Of a stretch of 64,000 nt of DNA, positions 21,311 through 31,973 are shown in pieces. The stretch spans positions 868,001 through 932,000 of the forward strand of contig JACYUQ010000001.1 of NCBI GenBank assembly GCA_014841835.1, in the 5' to 3' direction. The position numbers and the translations under genes are program-made. A model generated the notes under the pieces. That model did not search any database. It worked only from the letters and a program-made list of their open reading frames with translations, and had not been told where the DNA came from. The stretch's first letter is position 1, and each line of letters begins with the position of its first letter. Source of the DNA: Oxalobacteraceae sp. CFBP 13730. GTDB taxonomy: Bacteria; Pseudomonadota; Gammaproteobacteria; Burkholderiales; Burkholderiaceae_D.

Positions 21311-22078
21311 ATGACCATCAAACTCAAGAACGACAAAGACATCGCCAAGATGCGTGTGGCCGGCCGCATGGCCGCCGAAGTGCTGGACATGATCAGGGAA
21401 TTCGTCGTCCCCGGCGTCTCCACCGAAGAACTGGACCGCCGCTGCCACGACTACATCCGCAAGGTGCAAAAAGCAACGCCGGCCAATATCGGCTACCATG
21501 GTTTCCCGAAGACGCTGTGCACGTCGATCAACGGTGTGGTCTGCCACGGTATCCCGAGCGAGCAGGACATCCTCAAGGACGGCGACATCGTCAATATCGA
21601 CGTCACCGTGATCAAGGATGGCTGGCATGGCGACACGAGCCGCATGTACTTTGCCGGCACGCCGTCGCCCGAAGCGAAGAAGCTGGTCGAGGTCACCTAT
21701 GACGCCATGATGGCCGGCATCCGCGCCGTCGGCCCGGGCGCGCGCCTGGGCGACGTCGGCCACGCGATCCAGAAGCTGGCCGAGGGCGCCGGCTATTCGG
21801 TCGTGCGCGACTACTGCGGCCACGGCATCGGCCGCGTCTACCACGAAGAGCCGCAGGTGCTGCACTACGGTCGCAAGAACACGGGCCTGCTGTTAAAGGA
21901 AGGCATGACCTTCACGGTCGAGCCGATGATCAATATGGGCGCAGATGACGTGATCCAGCTCGACGATGGCTGGACCGTGATGACGCGCGACGGTTCGCTG
22001 TCGGCGCAGTGGGAACACATGCTGGTGGTGACGAAAAATGGCGCCGAGATCCTGACGCCGTGGCCGGACACGCGCTGA
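21311..22078 (+). CDS. map: Methionine aminopeptidase type I
   Basis: Removes the initiator Met from nascent proteins in the cytosol. The 255-residue protein has the type I metal ligands in order: Asp in VNIDVT, Asp in HGDTSRM, His in CGHGIGRVYHEEP, Glu in FTVEPMI and Glu in QWEHMLVV. The ATG at 21311 fits the family start, but no good Shine-Dalgarno precedes it. It lies alone between two TBDR genes rather than beside rpsB/tsf. Betaproteobacteria often have a second map copy, so this may be an extra one. Confidence 0.95.
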   Translation: MTIKLKNDKDIAKMRVAGRMAAEVLDMIREFVVPGVSTEELDRRCHDYIRKVQKATPANIGYHGFPKTLCTSINGVVCHGIPSEQDILKDGDIVNIDVTVIKDGWHGDTSRMYFAGTPSPEAKKLVEVTYDAMMAGIRAVGPGARLGDVGHAIQKLAEGAGYSVVRDYCGHGIGRVYHEEPQVLHYGRKNTGLLLKEGMTFTVEPMINMGADDVIQLDDGWTVMTRDGSLSAQWEHMLVVTKNGAEILTPWPDTR

Positions 22079-22107
22079 CCGGTCGGCGAAGAACCAGAAA
22101 GATAAAA

Positions 22108-22141
22108 AAGGGCCGGATCCCGTCAAGGATCCGGCCCTTCT
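22108..22141. terminator. Bidirectional terminator between map and TBDR 3
   Basis: A perfect 13-bp stem (AAGGGCCGGATCC, 22108-22120, paired with 22127-22139) has a 6-nt loop. A-rich sequence precedes it and T-rich sequence follows, so it can act for both convergent genes. Confidence 0.88.
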
Positions 22142-22162
22142 TTCGTTCAGCTCAGGTCCTGA

Positions 22163-24925
22163 TCAGAACTTGTAGTTGCCCGTAACGTACAGCTGACGGC
22201 CGAGCGGATCGGCGTAACGCGGGTCGAAGCCGACCTGATGGCCCGACGAGGCGCGCAGCGACAGTGGCGGTTTGCGATTCGCGATGTTCTTCATGCCGGC
22301 GCGTAGCGTGAAGGCATCGGTGAACGCATAGCGACCTTGCCAGTCGAACGTCAGGAACGACGGCACATCCAGGCGATAGCCGGGTACGTTGAGACCGGTG
22401 TCCAGGTTACGCACGGTGGCTGCCGCATCGACGTAGCCGTTGCGGTAGTTGACGATCAGCGAGTTCGACAGCTTGCCCGTATCGAGCGAGCTCGACAGAC
22501 GGACGATGTGACGGAACGTGACGGCGTTGTTGATGCCGAAGTAGTTCAGGCTGTTGGTGAACTCGTTGCTCGTGCCCGGACGGGTGTAGTCCGCCTTGAG
22601 CATGTAGGTACCGTTCAGGGTCGTGGTCCAGGTGCCGAAACCGAAGCGCTGGCGGCCGGTCAGGTCCCAGTCGATGCCGCGGTTATGGGCCTGGCCGATG
22701 TTCACCGACGATTGCAGGAACGCCCAGTAGGTGTTACCCGTGGCAGGTTCGGTGTAGGTCTGGAACAGTTCGCGGAACTTGGTCGTGTCGGCCCAGGCCT
22801 GCTGTTCGCTGACGGCGCTCACGGCATCCTTGATCTTCACGTCCCACAGATCCAGGCCTGCCGAGAAGCGCGCCGACGGTTCGAAACGCATGCCGACGGT
22901 GAATTGCTTCGAGGTTTCAGGACGCAGGTTTTCGTTGCCGGTCGAGAGCACGTTGTACTGCGTCGAACCCGGGCGGCACAGCGTGGCGTCAGGAATCGGG
23001 CAGGCCCACGACGATGCGGTGAAGCCGGCATTGACCGTTGGCTGGGCCAGGCTGAGCATGTCCGGCGCCTTGAAGCCGGTGCCGTACGAACCGCGGAACA
23101 GCAGTTCCGGCATTGGCTGGTAACGCGCCGACACCTTGTACGTGGTCTTCGACTGGTCGCTGCCGACTTTGCGGCCGGTGACGCCGTTATCGATGGCCGA
23201 GATGCTGTCGTAACGCAGCGCCGCCGTGACTTCGATCTGCTTGGTCAGCGGGGCGAGCACTTCAGCGAAGGCGCCGACGTTGTCGCGCTTCATGTCGTAG
23301 CGCGGTGGCGCGTTGAAGTTGTAGATCACGCCATTGACAGCATCCGCCGATGGATCCTGCTGGTAGTGGTACTCGCGGTAGTCCGCGCCAAGGGCCAGCT
23401 GGGCTGCGCCGCCGCCAAGGGCGAACAGTTCATGCGAACCGCGCACGTCGGCCGCCTTCAGGGTGGTCGAGGCTTTGCGGATCGATCCGTTGAAGATCGA
23501 GGCATCGATCAGTTTCTGGGTCGCTTCGCTTTGCGCGCCGATGGGTGCGAACGGATCGAACAGGCGGTTGGTCAGCATGTTGCGGAACTCGGCGTTCTTC
23601 ATGTAGCCGCCAACATAGCGCTCGTCGATCGAGTTTTCCGACCAGGTCAGCGCGCTGTTGATGTTCCAGCCAGCGAACTCGCCTTCGATGCCCGCCACTG
23701 CGTGCTTCGATTCGGTGATGGTCTGGCTGTCGCGGGTGCCCCAGTCATAGGCCCGGTAGTTGCCCGAGACGGTGTTGACGCGGCCAAGCTGGGTCGCGCT
23801 CAGGTACGGCGCCACGTACTGGTTGAATTGCGGCGAACCGGCGACGATCGTGAACGGCGCGGTATTCGGCGCGATGCGTGCGGTCAGGTCGAAGCGCGAG
23901 TAAGCGATGTCGGTGAACACTTCCCAGTTCTCGCCCAGCTTCTTGGTGCCCTTCAGGAACAGGCTGTCACGCTTGTTTTCCGGGACCATTTCGACGGTCT
24001 GGATGTAGTCGAAGGTGCAGTTGCGCGCGGTGGTGCCGTTGTTGTTGATGCTCGGCACGGTCAGCGTCGGGCAATTGCCGTTGGCCAGCAGGTACGGCGA
24101 GAAGCCGACCGCTGGCAGTGCGGCGACCCCGGCCGGGTTGCGGAACGCTACCGTGACGTTGGCCGGCACCGATGCGGTGCTGGTGTTGTCGTAGACATAG
24201 TTGGTGCCGTTGCGCGAGAAGCGACGGAAAGCCGTGTCGGCGAAGTCGCGTTCGGTCGACAGGATCTGGTCCTGCTCGTCGCGGCGGTAGCTGGCCAGCA
24301 CGTTCCAGCCGTCGGTGTCCAGGTCGCCCATGCCGTACGTTGCGGCGATGTAGCGCGAACCGCCTGCCTTGCCGGCGGTCGGCTGGCTGTAGTTCGCCTC
24401 GATGTCGCCGCCCTGCTGGTTCTTTTTCAGCACGAAGTTGATGACGCCTGCAATTGCATCCGAGCCGTACAGTGCCGAAGCGCCGTCGGTCAGGATCTCG
24501 ACGCGCTCGACCGCGCTCATCGGAATGGCTTGCAGGTTGACCGTGCCGCCCGAGCCTTGCGGCGCCAGACGACGGCCATTGAGCAGCACCAGTGTGTACG
24601 ATTCGCCGATGTCGTGGATCGATGCCGAGACGCGGCCGCCCGAGTTGGTGCCGGCGGCAATCGCGCCGATGGTAAAGCCCTGCATCGCTGGCAGGGTCTG
24701 AATCAGTTCGGCAACGCTGGTCGCGCCAGTTTTGGCAATCGCTTCCTGGCTGAGGGTCTGGATCGGCAAGGCGCCTTCGACGTTGATGCGCTTGATCGCG
24801 GAACCGGTCACTTCGACGCGCTGCATTGGCGCTTCCTGGGCCATTGCTTGGGACACAGCCAGAGTGGAAACCAGGCCAAGGGCAATGCGCACTGCGCGCA
24901 CGCTCATTTTCTCTTTCAACTTCAT
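22163..24925 (-). CDS. TonB-dependent receptor (TBDR 3)
   Basis: Outer-membrane receptor of 920 residues, substrate unknown. It starts MKLKEKMSVRAVRIAL with a signal peptide ending AMAQ. RVEVTGSAI follows as a TonB-box-like segment, then the plug (SASIHDIGESYTLVLLNGRRLAP; SALYGSDAIAGVINFVLKK) and a barrel ending YKF. The frame extends to 24961, but the ATG at 24923-24925 has AAGGA about 8 nt upstream and is chosen. It differs in N-terminus and promoter from TBDRs 1 and 2, suggesting another subfamily. Confidence 0.93.
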   Translation of the reverse strand: MKLKEKMSVRAVRIALGLVSTLAVSQAMAQEAPMQRVEVTGSAIKRINVEGALPIQTLSQEAIAKTGATSVAELIQTLPAMQGFTIGAIAAGTNSGGRVSASIHDIGESYTLVLLNGRRLAPQGSGGTVNLQAIPMSAVERVEILTDGASALYGSDAIAGVINFVLKKNQQGGDIEANYSQPTAGKAGGSRYIAATYGMGDLDTDGWNVLASYRRDEQDQILSTERDFADTAFRRFSRNGTNYVYDNTSTASVPANVTVAFRNPAGVAALPAVGFSPYLLANGNCPTLTVPSINNNGTTARNCTFDYIQTVEMVPENKRDSLFLKGTKKLGENWEVFTDIAYSRFDLTARIAPNTAPFTIVAGSPQFNQYVAPYLSATQLGRVNTVSGNYRAYDWGTRDSQTITESKHAVAGIEGEFAGWNINSALTWSENSIDERYVGGYMKNAEFRNMLTNRLFDPFAPIGAQSEATQKLIDASIFNGSIRKASTTLKAADVRGSHELFALGGGAAQLALGADYREYHYQQDPSADAVNGVIYNFNAPPRYDMKRDNVGAFAEVLAPLTKQIEVTAALRYDSISAIDNGVTGRKVGSDQSKTTYKVSARYQPMPELLFRGSYGTGFKAPDMLSLAQPTVNAGFTASSWACPIPDATLCRPGSTQYNVLSTGNENLRPETSKQFTVGMRFEPSARFSAGLDLWDVKIKDAVSAVSEQQAWADTTKFRELFQTYTEPATGNTYWAFLQSSVNIGQAHNRGIDWDLTGRQRFGFGTWTTTLNGTYMLKADYTRPGTSNEFTNSLNYFGINNAVTFRHIVRLSSSLDTGKLSNSLIVNYRNGYVDAAATVRNLDTGLNVPGYRLDVPSFLTFDWQGRYAFTDAFTLRAGMKNIANRKPPLSLRASSGHQVGFDPRYADPLGRQLYVTGNYKF

Positions 24926-25347
24926 TGGTTCATCCTTAGTTGCATTCATAAAACGCGCCAAATCAGGGCATGTCTCTCACTCCCCTCCCTCTGGCACTCA
25001 TTTAATTATGGCAACCGTGGTGCTATCAAACCAGTGCAAATACGTGCTGCGATGCAACAAGAAAGATTCCTGTCGTTAATGATTTACCGTAACTGCATGA
25101 AACCAATGCCTAACGTCATCGAAAATATCCCCATTGCGTATTGATATATTTACTTCAGTCATCGTCAATACCATGGATGTTGTGCAAAAAATCGTTGTTA
25201 AGTTGCAACCGTTGAACAGCACAATGTTAATCCTTGATATTTCCTGTCACAAACCTGATTTTAATTCCGGTCGTCCCGCAGGTGTTGTCTGCAGGCCCTC
25301 CCCGATCGGGTGCGCTGTCCTGCATGCACCATGCACCGGTGTAGCGC
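24926..25347. other. Intergenic region upstream of TBDR 3
   Basis: This AT-rich gap of about 420 bp runs between the gap terminator and the TBDR 3 start. It holds the predicted TBDR 3 promoter (25141-25168) and a leader of about 210 nt. No gene or riboswitch-like fold was recognised. Confidence 0.5.
25141..25168 (-). promoter_or_regulatory. Predicted promoter of TBDR 3
   Basis: On the minus strand TTGACG (25168-25163), a 16-nt spacer and TATCAA (25146-25141). This is a conventional sigma-70-like pair. It lacks the TG-TTTTAT arrangement seen at the other four TBDR genes. Confidence 0.4.
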
Positions 25348-25383
25348 AAAAAAAACCCCGGCGGCCATCTGGCACGCCGGGGT
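25348..25383 (-). terminator. Rho-independent terminator after gap
   Basis: On the minus strand ACCCCGGCG (25383-25375) pairs with CGCCGGGGT (25363-25355) and is followed by eight T residues. It lies about 23 bp past the gap stop codon. Confidence 0.9.
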
Positions 25384-25405
25384 GATCGATGACGAAAACG
25401 CGGAA

Positions 25406-26416
25406 TTATTTGGCGTTCATCAGTGCGACGGTGGTGTCGAGCATGCGGTTCGAGAAGCCCCACTCGTTGTCGTACCACGACGTCACTTTGACCAGGCGGC
25501 CCGACACTTTGGTCAGGGTCGCGTCGAAGTTCGACGAGGCCGGGTTGTGGTTGAAGTCAACCGACACCAGCGGCTCGGTCTGGTACGTCAGGATGCCGTT
25601 CAGCGCGCCATCGGCGGCCGTCTTCATGATCTCGTTGATTTCATCGACGGTGGTGTCGCGCTTGGCGATGAAGGTCAGGTCGACGATCGACACGTTGATG
25701 GTCGGCACGCGGATCGCGAAGCCGTCCAGCTTGCCGTTCAGTTCCGGCAGCACCAGGCCGACTGCAGCGGCAGCGCCGGTCTTGGTCGGGATCATCGACT
25801 GCGTGGCCGAGCGGGCGCGGCGCAGGTCTTCGTGCATCACGTCGGTCAGCACCTGGTCGTTGGTGTACGAGTGCACGGTGGTCATCAGGCCGGTTTCCAG
25901 GCCGATGGCGTCATGCAGCGGCTTGACCAGCGGGGCCAGGCAGTTGGTGGTGCACGATGCGTTCGAGATCACGGTGTCCGAGCTTTTCAGCACGTCCTGG
26001 TTCACGCCGAACACGATGGTCGCGTCGACATCCTTGCCACCCGGGGCCGAGATGATGACTTTCTTGGCGCCGCCCTTGATGTGGGCCGATGCTTTTTCTT
26101 TGGTGGTGAAGAAACCGGTGCACTCGAGCACCACGTCCACGCCCAGCTCGCCCCATGGGATTTCGGCAGGGTTGCGCTGTGCGAACACACGGATTGGATC
26201 GCCGTTCACGATCATGTTGTCGCCTTCGACCGTGACGGTGCCAGGGAACTTGCCGTGGGCCGTGTCGTAGCGGGTCAGATGGGCGTTCGATTCGGCATTG
26301 CCGAGGTCATTGATTGCCACGATCTGGATGTCCTGTTTCTTGCCGCCTTCGTAGAATGCGCGAAGGATATTGCGGCCGATACGGCCATAACCATTGATTG
26401 CAACTTTGATCGTCAT
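25406..26416 (-). CDS. gap: Glyceraldehyde-3-phosphate dehydrogenase, type I
   Basis: Glycolytic/gluconeogenic NAD-dependent enzyme that converts glyceraldehyde 3-phosphate to 1,3-bisphosphoglycerate. The 336-residue protein has the Rossmann start [12 protein letters not shown]. The catalytic Cys is in [12 protein letters not shown], and the substrate-binding block is [12 protein letters not shown] near the C-terminus. A strong AGGAG lies 7 nt before the ATG. It follows tkt by 90 bp on the same strand, a common betaproteobacterial pair, with a possible weak terminator between them. Confidence 0.97.
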   Translation of the reverse strand: MTIKVAINGYGRIGRNILRAFYEGGKKQDIQIVAINDLGNAESNAHLTRYDTAHGKFPGTVTVEGDNMIVNGDPIRVFAQRNPAEIPWGELGVDVVLECTGFFTTKEKASAHIKGGAKKVIISAPGGKDVDATIVFGVNQDVLKSSDTVISNASCTTNCLAPLVKPLHDAIGLETGLMTTVHSYTNDQVLTDVMHEDLRRARSATQSMIPTKTGAAAAVGLVLPELNGKLDGFAIRVPTINVSIVDLTFIAKRDTTVDEINEIMKTAADGALNGILTYQTEPLVSVDFNHNPASSNFDATLTKVSGRLVKVTSWYDNEWGFSNRMLDTTVALMNAK

Positions 26417-26462
26417 GCTTGGCTCCTGATTAGAAAAAAAACTTTTTCGTAACGAACATAGT

Positions 26463-26495
26463 AAAACGGACCATCCCTCTGGGACAGTCCGTTTT
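26463..26495 (-). terminator. Hairpin between tkt and gap, possible partial terminator
   Basis: AAAACGGAC pairs with GTCCGTTTT, with an inner TCCC/GGGA stem, directly after the tkt stop codon. The U-run is only four long, so it may only reduce readthrough into gap or stabilise the 3' end of tkt mRNA. Confidence 0.6.
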
Positions 26496-26506
26496 CTGGC
26501 GAATGC

Positions 26507-28504
26507 TCACGCTGCGATAACTTGTTTGGCCTTGGCAACCACGTTCTCAACGGTGAAGCCGAAGTGCTTGAACAGCACGGGCGCCGGCGCCGATTCGCCG
26601 AAGGTGTCGATGCCGACCACGGCGCCTTCCAGGCCCACATACTTGTACCAGAAGGCGGTGATGCCGGCTTCGATGGCCACGCGCGGCGTGCCGCGGGTCA
26701 GCACGCTGGCCTTGTAGGCGGCGTCCTGGCGATCGAACACGTCGGTCGACGGCATCGAGACGACGCGTGCAGCGATGCCTTCAGCGGCCAGCGCGTCGAA
26801 GGCCTTCACGGCCAGTTCGACTTCCGAGCCGGTGGCGATGAAGATGACCTTGGCGTCAGGCGTGTCGCGCAGCACATAGCCGCCCTTGGCGACGTCGGCC
26901 ACCTGCTGGGTGTCGCGGGCCATGAACGGCAGGTTCTGGCGCGAGAAAATCAGCGTCGTCGGGCCATCCTTGCGCTGGACTGCTGCGCCCCATGCCACGG
27001 CCGATTCGACCGTGTCGCATGGACGCCAGTTGTCCAGGCCCGGGATCAGGCGCAGCGACGAGACGTGCTCGACCGACTGGTGGGTCGGACCGTCTTCGCC
27101 CAGACCGATCGAGTCGTGCGTGAAGACCGAGATCGAACGGAGTTTCATCAGCGAGGCCATGCGCAGCGCATTGCGGCTGTAGTCCGAGAAGGTCAGGAAC
27201 GTTGCGCCGAACGGGATGAAACCGCCATGCAGCGCCACGCCGTTCTGGATCGCGGCCATGCCGAATTCGCGCACGCCGTAGTTGATGTGATTGCCGGCGA
27301 TACCGGAGCGCACGGCGACCGATTCTTTCCAGTTGGTCAGGTTCGAGCCGGTCAGGTCGGCTGAGCCGCCCAAAAATTCTGGCAGGCTCGCGGCCAGCGC
27401 CTGGATCGCATTTTGCGAGGCCTTGCGGGTGGCGATGGTTTCCTGCTTCTCGATGCAGCTCGCAATCGCAGCGTCCAGCGCCTTGGTGAATTCACCCGAC
27501 AGCTCGCCCTTCATGCGGCGCTCGAATTCGCTCGCCAGCTCGGGGTGCGCGCCGCGGTAGGCCGCGAACATCGTGTTCCACTCGCCTTCAGCCTGGGCGC
27601 CGCGCTCTTTCGCGTCCCATGCTTCGTACAGTTCGGCAGGAATGTCGAACGGGATCGGATCCCAGACCAGGTGCTGACGCACGGCGGCAATTTCCTTGTC
27701 GCCCAGTGGCGCGCCGTGGACCTTGTCGCCGCCTTCCAGATTCGGTGCGCCCTTGCCGATGATCGTCTTGCAGCAGATCAGCGTTGGACGGTCCGACGTC
27801 TTGGCTTGCTCGATGGCCGCATCGACAGCTGCGACGCTGTGGCCGTCGACCTTCGGGATCACGTTCCAGCCATAGGCTTCAAAGCGCTTTTGCGTGTCAT
27901 CGGTGAACCAGCCTTCGACCTTGCCGTCAATGGAGATGCCGTTGTCGTCGTACAGCCAGATCAGCTTGTTCAGCTTGAGGGTGCCGGCCAGCGACGCCAC
28001 TTCGTGCGAGATGCCTTCCATCAGGCAGCCGTCGCCCAGGAAGGCGTAGGTGTAGTGATCCACCACGTCGTAGCCCGGACGGTTGAATTCGTAGCCCAGC
28101 AGCCATTCGGCCAGCGCCATGCCGACCGAATTGGCGATACCCTGCCCCAGCGGACCGGTGGTGGTCTCAACGCCCGGGGTGATGCCCACTTCAGGGTGAC
28201 CCGGCGTCTTCGAATGCATCTGGCGGAACGCGCGCAGGTCGTCCATCGTCAGGTCGTAGCCTGCCAGATGCAGCAGCGCGTAATGCAGCATCGAGCCATG
28301 GCCGTTCGACAGCAGGAAGCGGTCGCGGTTCATCCAGCCCGGATTGGCCGGATTGTGACGGTAGTGCTTGTCCCACAGCGCAACGGCGATCTCGGCCATG
28401 CCCATTGGCATGCCCGGGTGGCCCGAGTTGGCTTGCTGAACAGCGTCCATCGCCAGCGCGCGGATCGCGTTGGCCATCAGGGTGGTGGTTTGCGTAGATT
28501 TCAT
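26507..28504 (-). CDS. tkt: Transketolase
   Basis: Thiamine-diphosphate enzyme of the pentose phosphate pathway, 665 residues, which also supplies erythrose 4-phosphate to AroG. The N-terminus ([32 protein letters not shown]) is typical. The ThDP/metal motif [20 protein letters not shown] is present, as are the central transketolase blocks ([16 protein letters not shown]). The ATG at 28502-28504 leaves the usual short N-terminal lead. A TAAAAT -10-like element lies about 60 bp upstream without a clear -35. It is the first gene of the tkt-gap pair. Confidence 0.96.
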   Translation of the reverse strand: MKSTQTTTLMANAIRALAMDAVQQANSGHPGMPMGMAEIAVALWDKHYRHNPANPGWMNRDRFLLSNGHGSMLHYALLHLAGYDLTMDDLRAFRQMHSKTPGHPEVGITPGVETTTGPLGQGIANSVGMALAEWLLGYEFNRPGYDVVDHYTYAFLGDGCLMEGISHEVASLAGTLKLNKLIWLYDDNGISIDGKVEGWFTDDTQKRFEAYGWNVIPKVDGHSVAAVDAAIEQAKTSDRPTLICCKTIIGKGAPNLEGGDKVHGAPLGDKEIAAVRQHLVWDPIPFDIPAELYEAWDAKERGAQAEGEWNTMFAAYRGAHPELASEFERRMKGELSGEFTKALDAAIASCIEKQETIATRKASQNAIQALAASLPEFLGGSADLTGSNLTNWKESVAVRSGIAGNHINYGVREFGMAAIQNGVALHGGFIPFGATFLTFSDYSRNALRMASLMKLRSISVFTHDSIGLGEDGPTHQSVEHVSSLRLIPGLDNWRPCDTVESAVAWGAAVQRKDGPTTLIFSRQNLPFMARDTQQVADVAKGGYVLRDTPDAKVIFIATGSEVELAVKAFDALAAEGIAARVVSMPSTDVFDRQDAAYKASVLTRGTPRVAIEAGITAFWYKYVGLEGAVVGIDTFGESAPAPVLFKHFGFTVENVVAKAKQVIAA

Positions 28505-28698
28505 GGAGATCGGGGATCAGGGATTGGAAAGCTGGTGGCCGCCATGTGGCCGTAGCCCGTTATTTTAACAGAGGGCAGGTGGACGTTATCGAAAGCGCTT
28601 CTCTCTACCGCAGGAAAATGCGGGTCCTGCCCGCGTGATCGACAGATAACGGGAGCGCGCCAGGTGACGATGGCGCGCCAGATAATGCACCAAACAAA

Positions 28699-28722
28699 AA
28701 GCCCGGTGCGTGCACCGGGCTT
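28699..28722 (-). terminator. Rho-independent terminator after TBDR 4
   Basis: AAGCCCGGTGC and GCACCGGGCTT form a perfect 11-bp stem with a 2-nt loop. On the minus strand it is followed by a T-run (28700-28696). It lies about 45 bp past the TBDR 4 stop. Confidence 0.9.
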
Positions 28723-28766
28723 GGAACGAAGGCCGCGGGCGGCCCTCGCACTTGCGACGACGTCGA

Positions 28767-31664
28767 TCAGAACTTGACGTTGGCGCCCAAGGTGACGTAA
28801 CGACCAATCACGTCATAGCTTTGCGGGAAGGTGTTGCCGCTGTTCGGGCCGGTGCCACCGATCGAACCGCCAACGATAGGCGGTTTCTTGTCGGCCAGAT
28901 TCACTACCGACAGGGTCACACGCACGTTTTCGTTGAAGCGCCAGTTGGCGTTCATGTCGACGTAGTGGTAAGCCTTGATCTGCGAGAACGCTGGCAGGAA
29001 CACGGTACCGCCCGGTTCTTCGATGACCGAGCTGACATAGCGCCAGTTGTAGCCCACCGAAAACGCGCCGACGTTCCATGTCGTGCGCTGGTTGAACTTG
29101 CGCTTGTAGACCGGGGCACTGACCACGTTGTTGCAGGCGATACTGTAGTAACCGAGGCAGTCACGCTCGATCGACGTCGGGGTAGCCTGGAACTTGTAGT
29201 CGGTAACGAAGTTCGCGCCCAGACCGAGGTCGAGGCTGCCGTAACGCGTATCCAGCCCGAATTGACTCATGTTCAGGCGGTAGCCTGCGTTCAGGTCAAA
29301 GCCTGCAGTGCTCTGCGTTCCAAGATTCGACTGCGGCGTCTGCACGCCACGCGCTTCCACACCGTTGAAGGTGCCGTTGCCCGTATTCCGGCCGATCATG
29401 GCGCACGCTGCGTTGAGCGTAAAGCCAGGGTTCAGCGCTGCGCTGTAGCAACCGTCCAGGATATCGGTGGTCGACGGCGACGACACCGCATCCGTGATGT
29501 CGATCTTGTAATAGTCGACCGACACAGCCAGACGCGGCAGCGGCTCGAGCACGAAGCCGAAGGTCTTGGTCTTGGCCGATTCCGGGCCCAGATTCGGGTT
29601 GCCACCGCTGAGGTTGTTGATCTGGCCGGACGACGGCGCAGGCAGACTGCCGATCTCACTGAGCGGCACGCCGGTCAGGCGGCACAGATTCGACAGCGTA
29701 CCAGGCGTATTGGCCTGCCCTGCATTGATGCGTGCACCTTGGCATGGATCGGTCCCCAGGTTCGACAAGCCGGTGACATTTGGCGCGAACAGCTCGTTGA
29801 CGTTGGGTGCGCGGGTGGCTTTCTGCAGCATGCCGCGAATACGGAACGCCTGCACCGGCGCCCATTCGCCGCCAGCTTTCCAGCTGCCGTAATTGGTCTT
29901 GGTGTTGGTCTTGAAGCTGGTTTCACGATAACCGAGTTCGGCGTTGAGCGAACGGATGAACGGCTTGTTTTTGACAAGCGGAACGAACATCTCGACCCCG
30001 TACTCCATCAGCGAGAACTTGCCGGTACGGTCCGGCGTCGGCGCCCCGGTGCCGAGCACTTCACTCTGGATCTGTGAAGCGGCGTCAGACTGCGTGCTGG
30101 CGATGACCTTGCGGTGCTCGGCCAGCAACGAGATGGCAATCGGATCTTCGGCAAACGGGCTGCGCAGGGTCTCGCCCAGGTCGCCCGAGAGCGAGAGCGC
30201 AGCAACGTCCTGCCTGACTTTCTGGCGCAGAATCGCGGACTGATTGATAAATGCCAACTGCTCCGGCGTGATTGAACCGGCAGCACCGAACACGTTCAAT
30301 GGTACGCAACCGTTGGCCGGGTTGACGCAGGCGGTCGTGCTCAGGGCGTTGAGCGCCTGGCTGACTTTCGACAGCGAACCCCAGTTCAGGCGGGTCTGGG
30401 TCTGGTCGGCAGTGCCGCTGCTCCAGTAACCGTCATAGGTCCAGTTGGCAGCGATATCGCCCTTCAGACCCACCGTGTACTGCAGCGTCTTGTTGTCGAA
30501 GTCGTTAAAACGCGGACCGAGTTCGACAAAGCGACGACCGATGGTCAGCGGCACCAGCGTCGGGTTGCCTGCGACGCAGTTGGCGGTCGAAATGCCACGC
30601 CGCAAGCAGAGCTGATTGCGCGCTGCCTGAGGAATATACGGATTGCCGATCGGCACCTGGAAGGTATTGCCGAAGGTGCCCGATTCGGCCAGCGCCGACG
30701 ACACTTCGCTGCCGGTATAGAACACGTCGGAATACACCTCGGCGTGATCGTTGATGCGGAAATTGCCCAGCGCGGTGACTTGCGTGCGATCCAGGCCGGT
30801 TGCGTAGTAATTCGGCGGATTGGTGTTGTAGGGAACAGCTGGCTGTACGAGACGGCCGGTAGCAGGATCGATCTGCGAGTTACCCGACAGTGCCGTGGTG
30901 CCGCCCGGGCCCACGGTGGTCGAGAAGATGCCTGGCAGGCCGGTGGTCGAACCAGTCGGTGCGCCGGTGACCGAGTTCAGGCTGGTGATACCGAAGTCGC
31001 GCTCACCCTGGGTCAGCGGGTCGGATTTGGTCTTGCCCAGGCTCAGCACCACATTGCCGCGGCCATCGGCCAGCGAACTGCCCATGGTGATGTCGGTGCG
31101 GCGACGTTTGGTGTCACGCTCGTCGGCGCTGGCGCCGTACGTGCTGCTGATATCGACGCCGGTGAAATTGCGGCGCAGGTTGAAGTTGGCCACGCCGGCA
31201 ACGGCGTCGGCGCCATACACGACCGATGCGCCCCCGGTCAGCACATCGACGCGGCTGAGCAATGCAATGGGAATCGAGTTGGTATCGACCGTGCCATTCA
31301 GATTGAACGGCACCAGGCGACGACCGTTGACCAGCACCAGCGAACGGTTTGCGCCCAGGCCGCGCAAGTCGATGGTCGCACCACCACCCGTGCCGTTATT
31401 GGTTGCCGGGCCGACTGCCGCGCTCGCCGATGGGAGCGATTTGAAGAATTCTTCGACAGCGATTGGCTGGGTGGTGCGAATCTCTTCGGCACTGATCGAT
31501 GAGATCGGGCTGTTTGACGCGAACCCTGGCGATGTGATGCGTGTACCTGTCACTTGCACCACATTGGCGGCATCTTGTGCCAGGGCCGGATGAATTGCTG
31601 CGCTCAGGCCGGCAACGACCAGGGTGAGGCGAACAGCGCGCGTAAGTGCTTTCTCTTTAATCAT
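28767..31664 (-). CDS. TonB-dependent receptor (TBDR 4)
   Basis: Outer-membrane receptor of 965 residues, substrate unknown. The signal peptide (MIKEKALTRAVRLTLVVAGLSAAIHPALAQ) is followed by VVQVTGTRI and the plug (TIDLRGLGANRSLVLVNGRRLVP; SVVYGADAVAGVANFNLRR). The barrel ends NVKF. A GGGAAG Shine-Dalgarno precedes the ATG. The plug is preceded by an Asn/Gly-rich stretch (ATNNGTGGGA), usual for this subfamily. No dedicated transport partner genes are adjacent. Confidence 0.94.
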   Translation of the reverse strand: MIKEKALTRAVRLTLVVAGLSAAIHPALAQDAANVVQVTGTRITSPGFASNSPISSISAEEIRTTQPIAVEEFFKSLPSASAAVGPATNNGTGGGATIDLRGLGANRSLVLVNGRRLVPFNLNGTVDTNSIPIALLSRVDVLTGGASVVYGADAVAGVANFNLRRNFTGVDISSTYGASADERDTKRRRTDITMGSSLADGRGNVVLSLGKTKSDPLTQGERDFGITSLNSVTGAPTGSTTGLPGIFSTTVGPGGTTALSGNSQIDPATGRLVQPAVPYNTNPPNYYATGLDRTQVTALGNFRINDHAEVYSDVFYTGSEVSSALAESGTFGNTFQVPIGNPYIPQAARNQLCLRRGISTANCVAGNPTLVPLTIGRRFVELGPRFNDFDNKTLQYTVGLKGDIAANWTYDGYWSSGTADQTQTRLNWGSLSKVSQALNALSTTACVNPANGCVPLNVFGAAGSITPEQLAFINQSAILRQKVRQDVAALSLSGDLGETLRSPFAEDPIAISLLAEHRKVIASTQSDAASQIQSEVLGTGAPTPDRTGKFSLMEYGVEMFVPLVKNKPFIRSLNAELGYRETSFKTNTKTNYGSWKAGGEWAPVQAFRIRGMLQKATRAPNVNELFAPNVTGLSNLGTDPCQGARINAGQANTPGTLSNLCRLTGVPLSEIGSLPAPSSGQINNLSGGNPNLGPESAKTKTFGFVLEPLPRLAVSVDYYKIDITDAVSSPSTTDILDGCYSAALNPGFTLNAACAMIGRNTGNGTFNGVEARGVQTPQSNLGTQSTAGFDLNAGYRLNMSQFGLDTRYGSLDLGLGANFVTDYKFQATPTSIERDCLGYYSIACNNVVSAPVYKRKFNQRTTWNVGAFSVGYNWRYVSSVIEEPGGTVFLPAFSQIKAYHYVDMNANWRFNENVRVTLSVVNLADKKPPIVGGSIGGTGPNSGNTFPQSYDVIGRYVTLGANVKF

Positions 31665-31795
31665 TCTTATCTTCCCACGTATTGAACAACAATTTTTGCG
31701 GTCAACTTCGGATTACGCTCTATGGCGATGTAGATACCGTGCAACCTCTCTTTCGGTCTGAAGACGCGACGCATGTGAGGCAACGCGTTGATGTC

Positions 31796-31825
31796 ATGGA
31801 ATCATTTCCGCTGGCTAACTGTCAA
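31796..31825 (-). promoter_or_regulatory. Predicted promoter of TBDR 4
   Basis: On the minus strand TTGACA (31825-31820), 15 nt, TG, A, TTCCAT (31801-31796). The -35, the spacing and the AAATG before the -10 match TBDRs 1 and 2, but the -10 is weaker. The predicted start near 31789 gives a leader of about 125 nt. Confidence 0.45.
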
Positions 31826-31909
31826 TACACATCGCGCGTTGTGTCTAAAAAATGACACGTCGGGGTTCGCATCCCGGTTTTGGCGGTCGGCGCCAATCGG
31901 TTCGCGCAT

Positions 31910-31938
31910 TTGTCCGGCTCACGCTGGCACACTACAAT
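31910..31938 (+). promoter_or_regulatory. Predicted rsmE promoter
   Basis: TTGTCC (31910-31915), a 17-nt spacer and TACAAT (31933-31938). The start would be near 31945, about 30 nt before the rsmE ATG. Confidence 0.5.
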
Positions 31939-31973
31939 GTGCTTCATCGCTACACTTACTGAGCAAGCACAAC

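Noticed and set aside
22337..25144. 935-codon open frame (+) opposite TBDR 3
   Set aside because: Antisense shadow of the receptor; same composition artefact.
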